Of a DNA stretch of 24,904 nucleotides, positions 1 to 7,441 are shown piece after piece. How positions within the stretch are numbered: position 1 is the first letter of the stretch; each line of letters opens with the position of its first letter. The position numbers were made by a program, and so were the translations under genes. The notes beneath the pieces are model-generated. The model saw only the letters and a list, made by a program, of their open reading frames with translations. It did no database searches and was not told the DNA's origin. Origin of the DNA: CAZLPW01 sp964561495 (GTDB lineage Bacteria > Fidelibacterota > Marinisomatia > Marinisomatales > UBA1611); the NCBI GenBank assembly GCA_964561495.1, contig CAZLPW010000024.1:1-24904 (forward strand), written 5' to 3'.

Positions 1-2
1 GC

Positions 3-59
3 ACTGCTACTGGCGACAATGCTGCTGTCGGTACACTAGGTCAAAGAGCTGGTCTCTAA
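3..59 (+). CDS. 3' tail of an unidentified gene (partial, left edge)
   Basis: Reading the plus strand from base 3 gives 18 codons ending TATGDNAAVGTLGQRAGL and a TAA stop at 57-59. The stretch is richer in G+C and in Ala, Gly and Thr than the AT-rich genes around it. A strong intrinsic terminator begins about 20 bases after the stop, as expected for a real gene end. The fragment is too short to assign a family. The Gly/Ala/Thr-rich style recalls repetitive surface proteins such as the one at the other end of the window, but that is only an impression. Confidence 0.45.
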   Translation, partial: TATGDNAAVGTLGQRAGL

Positions 60-80
60 ATTTAGTTATCACTAAAGAAT

Positions 81-111
81 AAAAAGCCCTGGGTTTATCC
101 CAGGGCTTTTT
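81..111. terminator. bidirectional intrinsic terminator
   Basis: A perfect 13-bp stem, AAAAAGCCCTGGG at 81-93 paired with CCCAGGGCTTTTT at 99-111, encloses a five-base loop. T-runs follow the stem on the plus strand and, because the stem starts with five A, also on the minus strand. It lies between the end of the plus-strand gene fragment (stop at 57-59) and the end of the minus-strand transporter gene (stop at 139), so it can serve both convergent genes. Confidence 0.9.
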
Positions 112-138
112 TGTTTTGATAATTAACTAATAAAAACT

Positions 139-1029
139 CTAGATAGGTTTTACTCTACTATTTACAATAATTAGGATGGATAAAAATATAATTGTAGATC
201 CAATAATATAATCAAAAGATAAATTTTCCTGAAAAACTATCATGCTAGCTAATACCGAGAAAGGTACCTGAATATAGCTCACAGGCGCTACCCTGCTTGC
301 TGGTAATAGTTTATAAGAAAACGTTAAAAAGAATTGCCCTAGCATGGTAAAAACCCCAACAAAAAATAAAATTATCCAAGTCCTAAAACTAGGTTCTATC
401 CACAAATATAATGCAAATGGTAAACTCAGAGGCACCGTAAACAGTGGAAAATAAAACATAATAACATACGGAGACTCTTTCATATTTGAAGATAACCGAA
501 CAAGAACATAGGCCAGCCCTGTTAAAAACGAGCCTGTTATTGCAATGACTATGTTTGAGAGCTTAAAAGATGATGAGTCTGGTCCGATATATGGCAAACC
601 AAGAATGATATAAACACCAATAAAACCAAAAAAAACAGAAAAGATTATACTCTTATTAATACTCTCAGATAAAATAACTGCTGCCAATAAAGTAGTGAAA
701 ATGGGATATAAATATTGAATTACTGTTGAATCAGATAATGGGAACCTTTGTATTGACTCATAAACAAAAAATAAGGCAACACTCCCCGTTAGGCCCCGAA
801 CTGAAAGTAAAAAACTATTACTTCCCCAAAGGTATATACCCTTTTTTTTAATTATTATATATATAAATAAAAACGTTATTATTCCCCTAATAAACACAAT
901 CTGAATTGTTGGAACAGACTCTCCAGCGAGTTTAACAAATACTGTCATTAAACAAAAAAAGAACGCGCTTAAAATCATGCATATATATCCATTATTAAAA
1001 TAGTTTAGTATTCTATGCATAACTGTCAT
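139..1029 (-). CDS. EamA/DMT-family membrane transporter
   Basis: A 296-residue protein with about ten hydrophobic helices arranged as two homologous halves (roughly residues 15-145 and 158-290), the layout of EamA-type drug/metabolite transporters. Family-typical features include an Arg after helix 2 (VFIRGIITFL) and a PLSDSTVIQYLYPIFT segment around helix 4. It sits in the inner membrane; the substrate cannot be read from sequence. The first ATG (1029) and a second ATG three codons later (1020) are both possible, and neither has a Shine-Dalgarno site. The mRNA leader instead carries CCTCCT, the complement of a Shine-Dalgarno. It is the last gene of the minus-strand run that starts at 5864 and ends at the terminator at 81-111. 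Confidence 0.9.
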   Translation of the reverse strand: MTVMHRILNYFNNGYICMILSAFFFCLMTVFVKLAGESVPTIQIVFIRGIITFLFIYIIIKKKGIYLWGSNSFLLSVRGLTGSVALFFVYESIQRFPLSDSTVIQYLYPIFTTLLAAVILSESINKSIIFSVFFGFIGVYIILGLPYIGPDSSSFKLSNIVIAITGSFLTGLAYVLVRLSSNMKESPYVIMFYFPLFTVPLSLPFALYLWIEPSFRTWIILFFVGVFTMLGQFFLTFSYKLLPASRVAPVSYIQVPFSVLASMIVFQENLSFDYIIGSTIIFLSILIIVNSRVKPI

Positions 1030-1094
1030 TAAAAAATTTACTTTAGGAGGTGTAATTTTATTTATCGTGCTAGAATAATATTTTTTTCAAAAGA

Positions 1095-1637
1095 TTATTC
1101 ACAGTCATAATACATTTCACGATACTGTCTTTTAACTGGAGATAGGATTAAGTCTTTTGACTTGCCATCTACAAACTGAAAGGTTGCATACCAGCTGGTA
1201 GACACATCATACCAACCACCAGTGAATTGATTGTGAAGTCTAATATATTCATAGAAAAGGCTGTCTCTTAGTACAGCAACAGAAGGGTTGGAAGCCCAAT
1301 ATGGGAATGATTCCAAACTATCACTTGATATATAAGTGCCATATGTATCCCTAAGCTCTCCTGTTAAAACCAAGGTTAGAGAATATTCCCCCTTAAGACT
1401 TATCAAATCCGAGTAGTCGGTCCAGATAAAATTATCGGTTCCATAAGTACCATCGGGCTGAATTAACCAATTTGAGACCCAATTGTTTAGGGACCAGTTC
1501 ATATTAGCAAAACTTTTTAAAGTATCTGATAAAAACCCATCACATTCTAATTCTTGCTCAGGAATAGTCTGCTCATCGGAGCAGCAATAGAACATAATCA
1601 TAAAAATTAAAAATAGATTTTTGATAGTCATTCTCAC
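1095..1637 (-). CDS. predicted lipoprotein of unknown function
   Basis: A protein of 180 residues that I do not recognise. The N-terminus has a short basic segment (RMTIK), a hydrophobic stretch (residues 8-17) and a Cys pair at 18-19 followed by Ser-Asp-Glu, which looks like a degenerate lipobox. It would therefore be a lipid-anchored envelope protein. The mature part is rich in Trp, Tyr, Ser and Asp and looks like a beta-rich domain of about 155 residues (for example NWSLNNWVSNWLIQPDGTYG). It starts either at GTG 1637 or, more naturally, at ATG 1631 two codons later; neither has a clear Shine-Dalgarno site. It lies 22 bases after the DoxX-like gene and is probably co-transcribed with it. 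Many FCB bacteria encode short orphan lipoproteins of this kind. Confidence 0.75.
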   Translation of the reverse strand: MRMTIKNLFLIFMIMFYCCSDEQTIPEQELECDGFLSDTLKSFANMNWSLNNWVSNWLIQPDGTYGTDNFIWTDYSDLISLKGEYSLTLVLTGELRDTYGTYISSDSLESFPYWASNPSVAVLRDSLFYEYIRLHNQFTGGWYDVSTSWYATFQFVDGKSKDLILSPVKRQYREMYYDCE

Positions 1638-1659
1638 AGATTAAATAAAATATATATAT

Positions 1660-2061
1660 CTAGTATAAAAAAACCAGTAACCCAATCACAGAAAGTGTAA
1701 AATAATTTACTAGGTCAGCTGCGGCAACATAGTCCTTAGCCACTCGTTGTCCAAAAAAGAGACAGAGGATAGTAATATTTGAAATAATTAAACCAAAAAT
1801 GATATACTGAGACTGATCAAAAATCATATAAAAAATTATCCCTACAAAAAAAAGAAGGCCTGACATTATTTCCAAAATGGTTAAAATAATTAGCAAGTGT
1901 GGTATAATATTTTTTAAAAACGTATTGCTAAAATGCTCTTTAAGCCAATCTAAATTCCCCGCTTTATCAATTATTTTGTCTAGTCCAGACTGGATGAATA
2001 CTATCATTAAAAAAATAGGTATAGCAATTCTTACAAATACAATAATTGTTTGATCAAACAA
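1660..2061 (-). CDS. DoxX-like integral membrane protein
   Basis: A 133-residue protein with four hydrophobic helices. The layout fits the DoxX/DoxD-like superfamily: an early Arg (residue 11) before helix 1, a Ser-Gly-Leu-Asp-Lys-Ile segment after it (residues 25-30), then helices near 50-72, 75-100 and 115-132. Members sit in the inner membrane and are often linked to thiol or quinone redox chemistry, but function in this subgroup is not settled. The frame opens with TTG at 2061 directly after an in-frame TAA, so TTG is the furthest upstream start; no ATG occurs until residue 19, which would cut the first helix. AGG lies about ten bases upstream of the TTG. A perfect 26-bp palindrome covers the start codon. 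Confidence 0.75.
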   Translation of the reverse strand: MFDQTIIVFVRIAIPIFLMIVFIQSGLDKIIDKAGNLDWLKEHFSNTFLKNIIPHLLIILTILEIMSGLLFFVGIIFYMIFDQSQYIIFGLIISNITILCLFFGQRVAKDYVAAADLVNYFTLSVIGLLVFLY

Positions 2062-2066
2062 TTATT
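2041..2066. repeat. perfect 26-bp palindrome over a start codon
   Basis: Each half is 13 bases (AATAATTGTTTGA and its exact complement TCAAACAATTATT) with no spacer. It covers the TTG start codon and the first codons of the DoxX-like gene. Perfect spacer-free palindromes are typical of operators for dimeric repressors. As RNA it could only form a stem by losing bases from its centre. The outer flanking bases (C at 2040, T at 2067) do not continue the symmetry. Confidence 0.7.
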
Positions 2067-2142
2067 TATACCTATAAAATAGAATAGCTGTGTAGAATAC
2101 TATCTTATCCATGATTTATTTTAATTGATAAATATTAAAAAT

Positions 2143-2244
2143 TTAATCTGACTTTTTTTTTCGGTATTTCTTCCAGTGATCTTTATTTTTTTTCTCACCC
2201 AAAATGAATTTTTCCAGATCTTTTAGGGTTTTAGTAAGTGACAT
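2143..2244 (-). CDS. 33-residue basic microprotein
   Basis: An ATG at 2244 opens 33 codons ending in TAA, reading MSLTKTLKDLEKFILGEKK, then NKDHWKKYRKKKSD. GGAG lies six bases upstream of the ATG, one of the clearest Shine-Dalgarno sites in this window, which is the main reason to call it. The product is a short amphipathic helix (residues 3-16) followed by a strongly basic tail with Trp24 and Tyr27. It has no signal peptide or membrane segment, so it is probably cytoplasmic and could bind nucleic acid or a partner protein; that is inference. It lies between the NodB-type gene (78 bases upstream) and the DoxX-like gene (81 bases downstream). I recognise no family. Confidence 0.6.
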   Translation of the reverse strand: MSLTKTLKDLEKFILGEKKNKDHWKKYRKKKSD

Positions 2245-2321
2245 GTTTATCTCCAATAAAGTCTTTATTTACTAATATGAAAATACCACTTTATAAACCA
2301 ATAATAATATTCTTGATATAA

Positions 2322-3776
2322 TTATTTTAATAGCATCATACTTTGAGTACTACTGTACCCATCCGATTCTATTTTATAAAAATATAAGCCTGAGCTTAAT
2401 TTTTGTCCTCTATTATTAATACCGCTCCATCTAAACTTTTTGTATCCCGAATTTTGATAATTTAGAATTGGTTTTTCTATTAATCTTCCGCTTGAATCAT
2501 AGATCTTAATACTTACCAAGCCATCATTTAACAGATGATAGTGTAGTGTAGTGTAAGGATTAAAAGGATTTGGATAATTTGGATACACAATAAATTTTTC
2601 TGGATTAATGTTATTATTTTGATTATCATAAATTTCTAATTCTGGAACCGTAGACTGTAAAAAGCGATATAGATACAGGTGACCAAACCCTACATACCAA
2701 ACATTTTTCCTATTGCTAATATGTTCTATGTGGTTCCAGGTAAAGTCTTGGTCCCACTCAAGAATGTTTGGGTGACACATTAGATGATAAATACCACCAA
2801 AAAGTAATACCCAATCAAATGTGCTATTAAGCTCTGTTGTGTCTGTTGATCCCCAGTAAGATTGAGAGCCTACTTCTATCGAAGCACCCACAGGATCATA
2901 TTTATATAATTCTTGATTCCAATTCGAGAACCAATTATCTCCCCAATCAGTCAATCGAGTCACAAGATAACCAGCATCACTGACCATTGAATCGATTTCC
3001 TCATCATAATCACCATAGGGAGCAATCCAAACGTATATATATTCATTATCACCATACCTGCTAAGGTTAGGCAAATCCAGATGATTCTTAAGATCTTCTA
3101 TGCTGCCTAACACCTCACCTTCCAGATCATCATAGGGAGCAAATGGATGGGTCCTTGAGTGAGACACAGCCTCAACATTTCCCAAATCAAGCTGGTTTTG
3201 AATATTTGACCATGTATTTGTATCACCTACTTCAGTCACTATTCCACAAGATACCCAAAGGTTTAAGTCTCTAAAATTCTCGCAAGTCTCAATAAAATTA
3301 TCATTGTTCCAATCAGCCCAATCATCAGCCGTAATTGTAACAACTCCATCCCGATTGTCATAATATTGACTCGTTTTTGAATATGCTGACTCTATTATAT
3401 TTTCTATATTATCTGTTATTTTTATAAAAATTGAGTCAGATAGATCAGAAAATGCAATAGATAGAAAACATGTACTTGCATAATAATCAAACCTTACCGC
3501 TTCAATGCCGTTAAAAAAATCTTCTGCTGTATATTCATTAATCAAACTCCAATCCTGCTCTTTCTGAAACTTTCTGTAAGCTTTTAGGTTTGAACTGTTA
3601 TCAGGTACTATAAACTCATAGGTGATTGGATACGAAAGTCCATAGTCAGAGTGTGTCTGAGAATCAATCGATATAATAATCTCTGATCTTATTCCATTTT
3701 CGATCTGTAAACCTCTCTGTTGCCCATTTAAAAAAATCAAAATAAAAAAATTGATAAATATTATACTTTTTTTCAT
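2322..3776 (-). CDS. secreted NodB-type polysaccharide deacetylase-like protein with sorting domain
   Basis: A 484-residue protein with an N-terminal signal peptide (about residues 1-18). The central region resembles the NodB/polysaccharide deacetylase fold: VTITADDWADW (146-156) supplies the Asp pair of motif 1, SHSRTHP (205-211) gives the two metal-binding His (206, 210), and APYGDYDEE (252-260) matches motif 3. The family removes acetyl groups from glycans such as peptidoglycan or exopolysaccharide using a metal ion. The last 90 residues form a sorting domain: YPNYPNPFNP at 398-407, then DSSGRLI, a Trp-Ser-Gly turn, SSGLYFYKI and a final MLLK. This is the pattern of type IX secretion C-terminal domains, which implies export and surface attachment. 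AGG eight bases before the ATG is a plausible ribosome site. The gene follows the lipase-maturation-factor fusion by nine bases. The true substrate is unknown. Confidence 0.8.
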   Translation of the reverse strand: MKKSIIFINFFILIFLNGQQRGLQIENGIRSEIIISIDSQTHSDYGLSYPITYEFIVPDNSSNLKAYRKFQKEQDWSLINEYTAEDFFNGIEAVRFDYYASTCFLSIAFSDLSDSIFIKITDNIENIIESAYSKTSQYYDNRDGVVTITADDWADWNNDNFIETCENFRDLNLWVSCGIVTEVGDTNTWSNIQNQLDLGNVEAVSHSRTHPFAPYDDLEGEVLGSIEDLKNHLDLPNLSRYGDNEYIYVWIAPYGDYDEEIDSMVSDAGYLVTRLTDWGDNWFSNWNQELYKYDPVGASIEVGSQSYWGSTDTTELNSTFDWVLLFGGIYHLMCHPNILEWDQDFTWNHIEHISNRKNVWYVGFGHLYLYRFLQSTVPELEIYDNQNNNINPEKFIVYPNYPNPFNPYTTLHYHLLNDGLVSIKIYDSSGRLIEKPILNYQNSGYKKFRWSGINNRGQKLSSGLYFYKIESDGYSSTQSMMLLK

Positions 3777-3785
3777 TTGCTATAC

Positions 3786-5864
3786 CTAATTACTATATTT
3801 GTTCCCTTTCAAAAAAATGTCTAATGAAAACTCTTTTATTTTTTTTCGGTGCCACCAGTAATTCTTCTCCTTTTCATCTGGATTTGAAAAATTATAATAA
3901 TATAGTTCCAAACGTAACCAATTAGGATTATTTATTTCAATGGCAGTGTCATAAAGAAGGCTCAGAATATCTGGGTTACCCTTTCTCAAGCCTCTCAAAA
4001 ACATTCCAAACCAGTAAGAATGATCTATGTAATTGTTTAAATAGAGCTGGCAGTTTTTTAAATATGCTTCCCTATATTTTTTATCTAAATTATTTATTTC
4101 AAATAGCTCAGTCTGGGTAAAAAAGTTTTCTAAATTTATTTTCCCTAATTTTATATCAGTAGTAACCATAACCTCCAAAAATCTTTTATATAAATCCAAC
4201 GATGCTGGTGATTTCATTATTCTTTCAATATAGAGACTCTCGAACCATAGCTGCCAATCTAGGCGAGGCATATGAGGAAGAAAGAAGCGCGGAGGATTAT
4301 TTATTTCTACAGGCTTATAACGAAAACGATATGGCTCCCACTTTTTCCCATCATCACTATATGAAATTATTATTTCTGGGCGAGCATCTGTCATGACTCG
4401 AAACAAACCATATGAATTTATGGAACGAGAAAATCGAGAAAGATCAACCAAATTGATTGTAATAAAAGAAGGCTTAATATAACCATCCGATTTATTTTTT
4501 TTATTCCCATAAAAATCTAATCTTAAAAAGAAAAAGCCTGTAATTAAAAATATAATTAAATGAGAGACCCCAATAAAATTTTTAATATATAAATATTTGG
4601 AGTCCTTTGGAAAATTAGAATTAAATCTGATTAAATATTTTTTCAAATTTTCAGGAACACTTTGATCATCAATTAATGTTAAGCAAAGTGCGATAGTTAA
4701 CAGATTAAAAAATCCATAGTTCCCAGTAATCATTATCATGACCTGCAAAAAAATAATTCCAGCAAATGAAATACTTCGAAATCTTCTAGGTAGAAAAATA
4801 AAAAATGGAAGAATCAACTCTACAAAATAGGTTATCAGTAGCGATATTTTATGAAACCAATCAGGCAGCCAATGAAAATACCAACTAAATTGTGTTGGTA
4901 TTGGCTGCGTCCAAAAATGAAAATCTAAGGCACTTAGATTCGTCCAATGATTTGATCCATCCCCACCAAAATACGTGAATTTTACAACACCAGATTCAAA
5001 CATCAGCTTAAACAATAATAGCCAAACTAACCATCTACCTATAAGGTTTGATTCTTTACCTTTCCCAATTTTTTCTCTGATAACCCATGGTAAAAATAAA
5101 AAAGAGATCAAAACTGTCTCCAAAAGGAGGAGATCCCACTGAAAATTAAGAAATGGCCTCGATACAACAACAAACGACAGATAACATGTCCAAATAACTA
5201 AAACGGATATATGCGGGATAAAACCAAAAAATAAAAATATTGATGCAATAGTTCCAGATAGAAAAAGAAAATCTAAGCCAGAGTCTGATTCAAAAAACCA
5301 TAATAAAGTTGGTCTTACTAACCATTTTAAAAAATTCTCATCACCTGAAAAATTGCTTTGAAGTTGGCCAAGGTATTCTGTAAAAGGAACTATTCCGCTA
5401 GACCCAATTAATCCTGAAGTCTGAGACCAGAGGGAAATGAAAGCAAAAAGTACGGTCACAGCTAAAACACGTGCATATATCCAACCACTAATATGAAACG
5501 TTGATGGGGCAAAACTTTTACCCCAAAAAATCTTTACAAGCCAACTAAATTCTTTACGATGACTCGCGACAAATCTATAGCACCATTCTGATAAAACGGA
5601 AAAAAGTTTAAATTTTTGGTATAGCCGAAAGGCCCATCCTCTCCAGGAATATTCTGAGAAAAACCTAAAAATTGCTTCTGCCCCATTATAAATATTTCCT
5701 CTTGGAGTAAATAAAAATACCGATTTAGAGTAGTCCTTTTTAGGTGCGTCTGGATATTTTTTATTTAATGATTGATATGGAATTAGTTCAATCTTCTGAT
5801 CTTTATAATAACTAAAACGATTTGCACACAATTTGCAAAGTCCACAATCTCCATCCCAAACCAT
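3786..5864 (-). CDS. DCC thiol-oxidoreductase domain fused to lipase maturation factor-like membrane protein
   Basis: A 692-residue fusion. Residues 1-110 form a DCC (DUF393) thioredoxin-like domain with the signature DGDCGLC (Asp4, Cys7, Cys10). Residues 125-455 carry many membrane helices, and 285-560 match the lipase maturation factor (LMF1) family: KFTYFGGDGSNHWTNLSAL, TQPIPTQFSWYFHWLPDW, a GNYGFFN loop (381-387), then a soluble part with PHMPRLDWQLWFESL (530-544). In animals LMF1 helps lipases fold in the ER; bacterial members are less understood, but a thiol domain joined to a folding factor suggests a membrane-linked redox chaperone (inference). The only standard start is the ATG at 5864, which lacks a Shine-Dalgarno and is preceded by CCCTCCTT. 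The frame stays open upstream with residues PKTLL that fit the domain's first strand, so the true start may be earlier and non-standard. Confidence 0.88.
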   Translation of the reverse strand: MVWDGDCGLCKLCANRFSYYKDQKIELIPYQSLNKKYPDAPKKDYSKSVFLFTPRGNIYNGAEAIFRFFSEYSWRGWAFRLYQKFKLFSVLSEWCYRFVASHRKEFSWLVKIFWGKSFAPSTFHISGWIYARVLAVTVLFAFISLWSQTSGLIGSSGIVPFTEYLGQLQSNFSGDENFLKWLVRPTLLWFFESDSGLDFLFLSGTIASIFLFFGFIPHISVLVIWTCYLSFVVVSRPFLNFQWDLLLLETVLISFLFLPWVIREKIGKGKESNLIGRWLVWLLLFKLMFESGVVKFTYFGGDGSNHWTNLSALDFHFWTQPIPTQFSWYFHWLPDWFHKISLLITYFVELILPFFIFLPRRFRSISFAGIIFLQVMIMITGNYGFFNLLTIALCLTLIDDQSVPENLKKYLIRFNSNFPKDSKYLYIKNFIGVSHLIIFLITGFFFLRLDFYGNKKNKSDGYIKPSFITINLVDLSRFSRSINSYGLFRVMTDARPEIIISYSDDGKKWEPYRFRYKPVEINNPPRFFLPHMPRLDWQLWFESLYIERIMKSPASLDLYKRFLEVMVTTDIKLGKINLENFFTQTELFEINNLDKKYREAYLKNCQLYLNNYIDHSYWFGMFLRGLRKGNPDILSLLYDTAIEINNPNWLRLELYYYNFSNPDEKEKNYWWHRKKIKEFSLDIFLKGNKYSN

Positions 5865-6047
5865 AAGGAGGGTTTTAGGAAAAAAATTATTTTGATTATT
5901 ATTAGAAATAATAAGCCACCTTAAACAAAAAAAATTTCCTGAAAATTATTAGGCATTATAATGCTAAAATAAATAGAACTTTATAAAACAAATTCCAAAT
6001 ATTTATTTTTTTAATGAAGAGATAACATATAAGCCATAATTTAATTC

Positions 6048-6053
6048 TATAAT
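6048..6053 (+). promoter_or_regulatory. possible -10 element before the MOSC gene
   Basis: TATAAT lies 11 bases before the ATG at 6065, in the 200-base AT-rich gap between divergent genes. If used, the transcript would have almost no leader, which would fit the absence of any Shine-Dalgarno site. I see no good -35 at the right distance, and A/T-rich DNA produces such matches by chance. The rest of the gap (5865-6047) shows nothing else that I can name. Confidence 0.3.
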
Positions 6054-6064
6054 CAAAAACAAAT

Positions 6065-6547
6065 ATGAAGCCATACATATATCAAATAAATAAAAAACCA
6101 GAAACAAAAAAAGAAGTTGGCCTACCCAAAATAAAAACAAAAAAGGCAAATGTTCTAACTAGTGGAATAGATGGAGATTATAATAGATTTCGGAAAAATA
6201 AAAAAAATGGTGACCCTGATATGGCCCTAATGATACTATCACTCGATATTATTAAAGAGCTTAATAATGAGGGCTGGCCTGTAAAACCAGGAGATCTAGG
6301 AGAAAACCTAACCTTAGAAAACATAGAATATAGGACCCTAAGCCCAGGACAAAAATATAGTATCGGCACTGCAAAAATTGAAATTTCTTTTATCTGTGAT
6401 CCTTGTTCAAACTTAAAGGCCTTACCCTATGTGGGTACTGAAAAAATATCAAATTTTATTAAAATACTTTTGAACCGAAGAGGTTGGTACGCCCGAGTAT
6501 TAGAGCCTGGAAAAATCGTTGAAAAAGATTATTTAATCACCAGCTAA
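6065..6547 (+). CDS. MOSC domain protein
   Basis: A 160-residue stand-alone MOSC (molybdenum cofactor sulfurase C-terminal) protein, near the short YiiM-like end of the family. Visible hallmarks are Gly-Leu-Pro-Lys near the start (19-22), GDPDMAL in place of the usual GG.D.AL segment, PGDLGENLTLENI (75-87), IGTAKIEIS (100-108), the conserved Pro-Cys at 113-114, and RGWYARVLEPGKI (139-151). MOSC proteins bind sulfur or Moco-type ligands through the conserved Cys, and some serve in detoxification of N-hydroxylated compounds. Here Cys114, with Cys111, would be the ligand site. It is the first gene of a plus-strand trio with pirin (18-base gap) and kynureninase. It has no signal peptide, so it is cytoplasmic. 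Confidence 0.87.
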   Translation: MKPYIYQINKKPETKKEVGLPKIKTKKANVLTSGIDGDYNRFRKNKKNGDPDMALMILSLDIIKELNNEGWPVKPGDLGENLTLENIEYRTLSPGQKYSIGTAKIEISFICDPCSNLKALPYVGTEKISNFIKILLNRRGWYARVLEPGKIVEKDYLITS

Positions 6548-6565
6548 AGGATAGTATTTAAATAA

Positions 6566-7417
6566 TTGACTAATAATATAATTAATAAACCAAAAAATCG
6601 TCGAGCTATTATTCAGATTGTTAAGGGGATTAAAACAAGTGATGGTGCTGGAGTTAATCTCACTAGAATAATAGCTAGTCCTCAGCTTAATATGATAGAT
6701 CCATTTTTACTTTTAGATGAATTTGGTAGTGACAACCCAGATGACTATATCGGAGGATTCCCGCCACACCCACACAGAGGATTTGAAACAATTACTTATA
6801 TGCTGAACGGTAAATTTAGACATAAAGATACCGCAGGTAATGAGGGATATCTGACTGATGGCTCTGTCCAATGGATGACAGCGGGCAAGGGAATAGTTCA
6901 CAGTGAAATGCCAGAACAAACTAAGGGACTAGTTAGAGGTTTTCAACTTTGGATAAATCTTCCAAAAAATAAAAAAATGATTGAACCAGTTTATAATGAT
7001 ATCCCAGCTAATAAGATACCAATTATAAATATTTCTGGAGGTACAATTAAAATTATCGCTGGCTCATTCTCTGGAATTAAAGGCCCTGGAAAATCCCATA
7101 CTGGTGTTCTATATTTTGATATAAAAATTAATAAAGGATCTGAATTAGAAATCCCAATTGATTCCGACTGGAATACCTTCTGCTATGTATATGAAGGCGA
7201 AATAAAATGTGGGGAAAGAGTAAAAAAAAACCATCTGGCATTATTTGATAAAAAAGGTTCTTTTCATTGCGTTTCGAATTCCTCAGAAACGCGTTTTATA
7301 TTAGTCGCTGGTGAACCCTTAAACGAACCTGTAGCACGAGGTGGTCCATTTGTAATGAATACAAAAGAAGAAATATTACAGGCATTTGAAGATTATCATT
7401 CTGGTAAACTTGGATAG
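6566..7417 (+). CDS. pirin family protein
   Basis: A 283-residue bicupin of the pirin family. The N-terminal cupin contains PPHPHRGFETITYML (66-80), then GNEGYLTDGSVQWMTAGKGIVHSEMP (91-116, given here as two adjoining motifs). The metal ligands expected from human pirin are all present: His68, His70, His112 and Glu114. Some bacterial pirins have quercetin 2,3-dioxygenase activity and others modulate metabolic enzymes; which applies here cannot be read from sequence. The length is normal for the family. The frame has no early ATG: it begins at TTG 6566, with AAAGGA about 14 bases upstream, a somewhat long spacing. It is followed after 24 bases by kynureninase, so the three plus-strand genes probably form an operon. 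Confidence 0.93.
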   Translation: MTNNIINKPKNRRAIIQIVKGIKTSDGAGVNLTRIIASPQLNMIDPFLLLDEFGSDNPDDYIGGFPPHPHRGFETITYMLNGKFRHKDTAGNEGYLTDGSVQWMTAGKGIVHSEMPEQTKGLVRGFQLWINLPKNKKMIEPVYNDIPANKIPIINISGGTIKIIAGSFSGIKGPGKSHTGVLYFDIKINKGSELEIPIDSDWNTFCYVYEGEIKCGERVKKNHLALFDKKGSFHCVSNSSETRFILVAGEPLNEPVARGGPFVMNTKEEILQAFEDYHSGKLG

Positions 7418-7441
7418 TTTGTAACCTAATATAAATCAATA

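Noticed and set aside
1045..1050. AGGAGG on the plus strand
   Set aside because: It looks like an excellent Shine-Dalgarno, but the next plus-strand starts open only two or three codons. It is the complement of the leader of the EamA gene.
4202..4396. Plus-strand open frame of 64 codons
   Set aside because: Antisense to the well-supported LMF1-like coding region; no family similarity.
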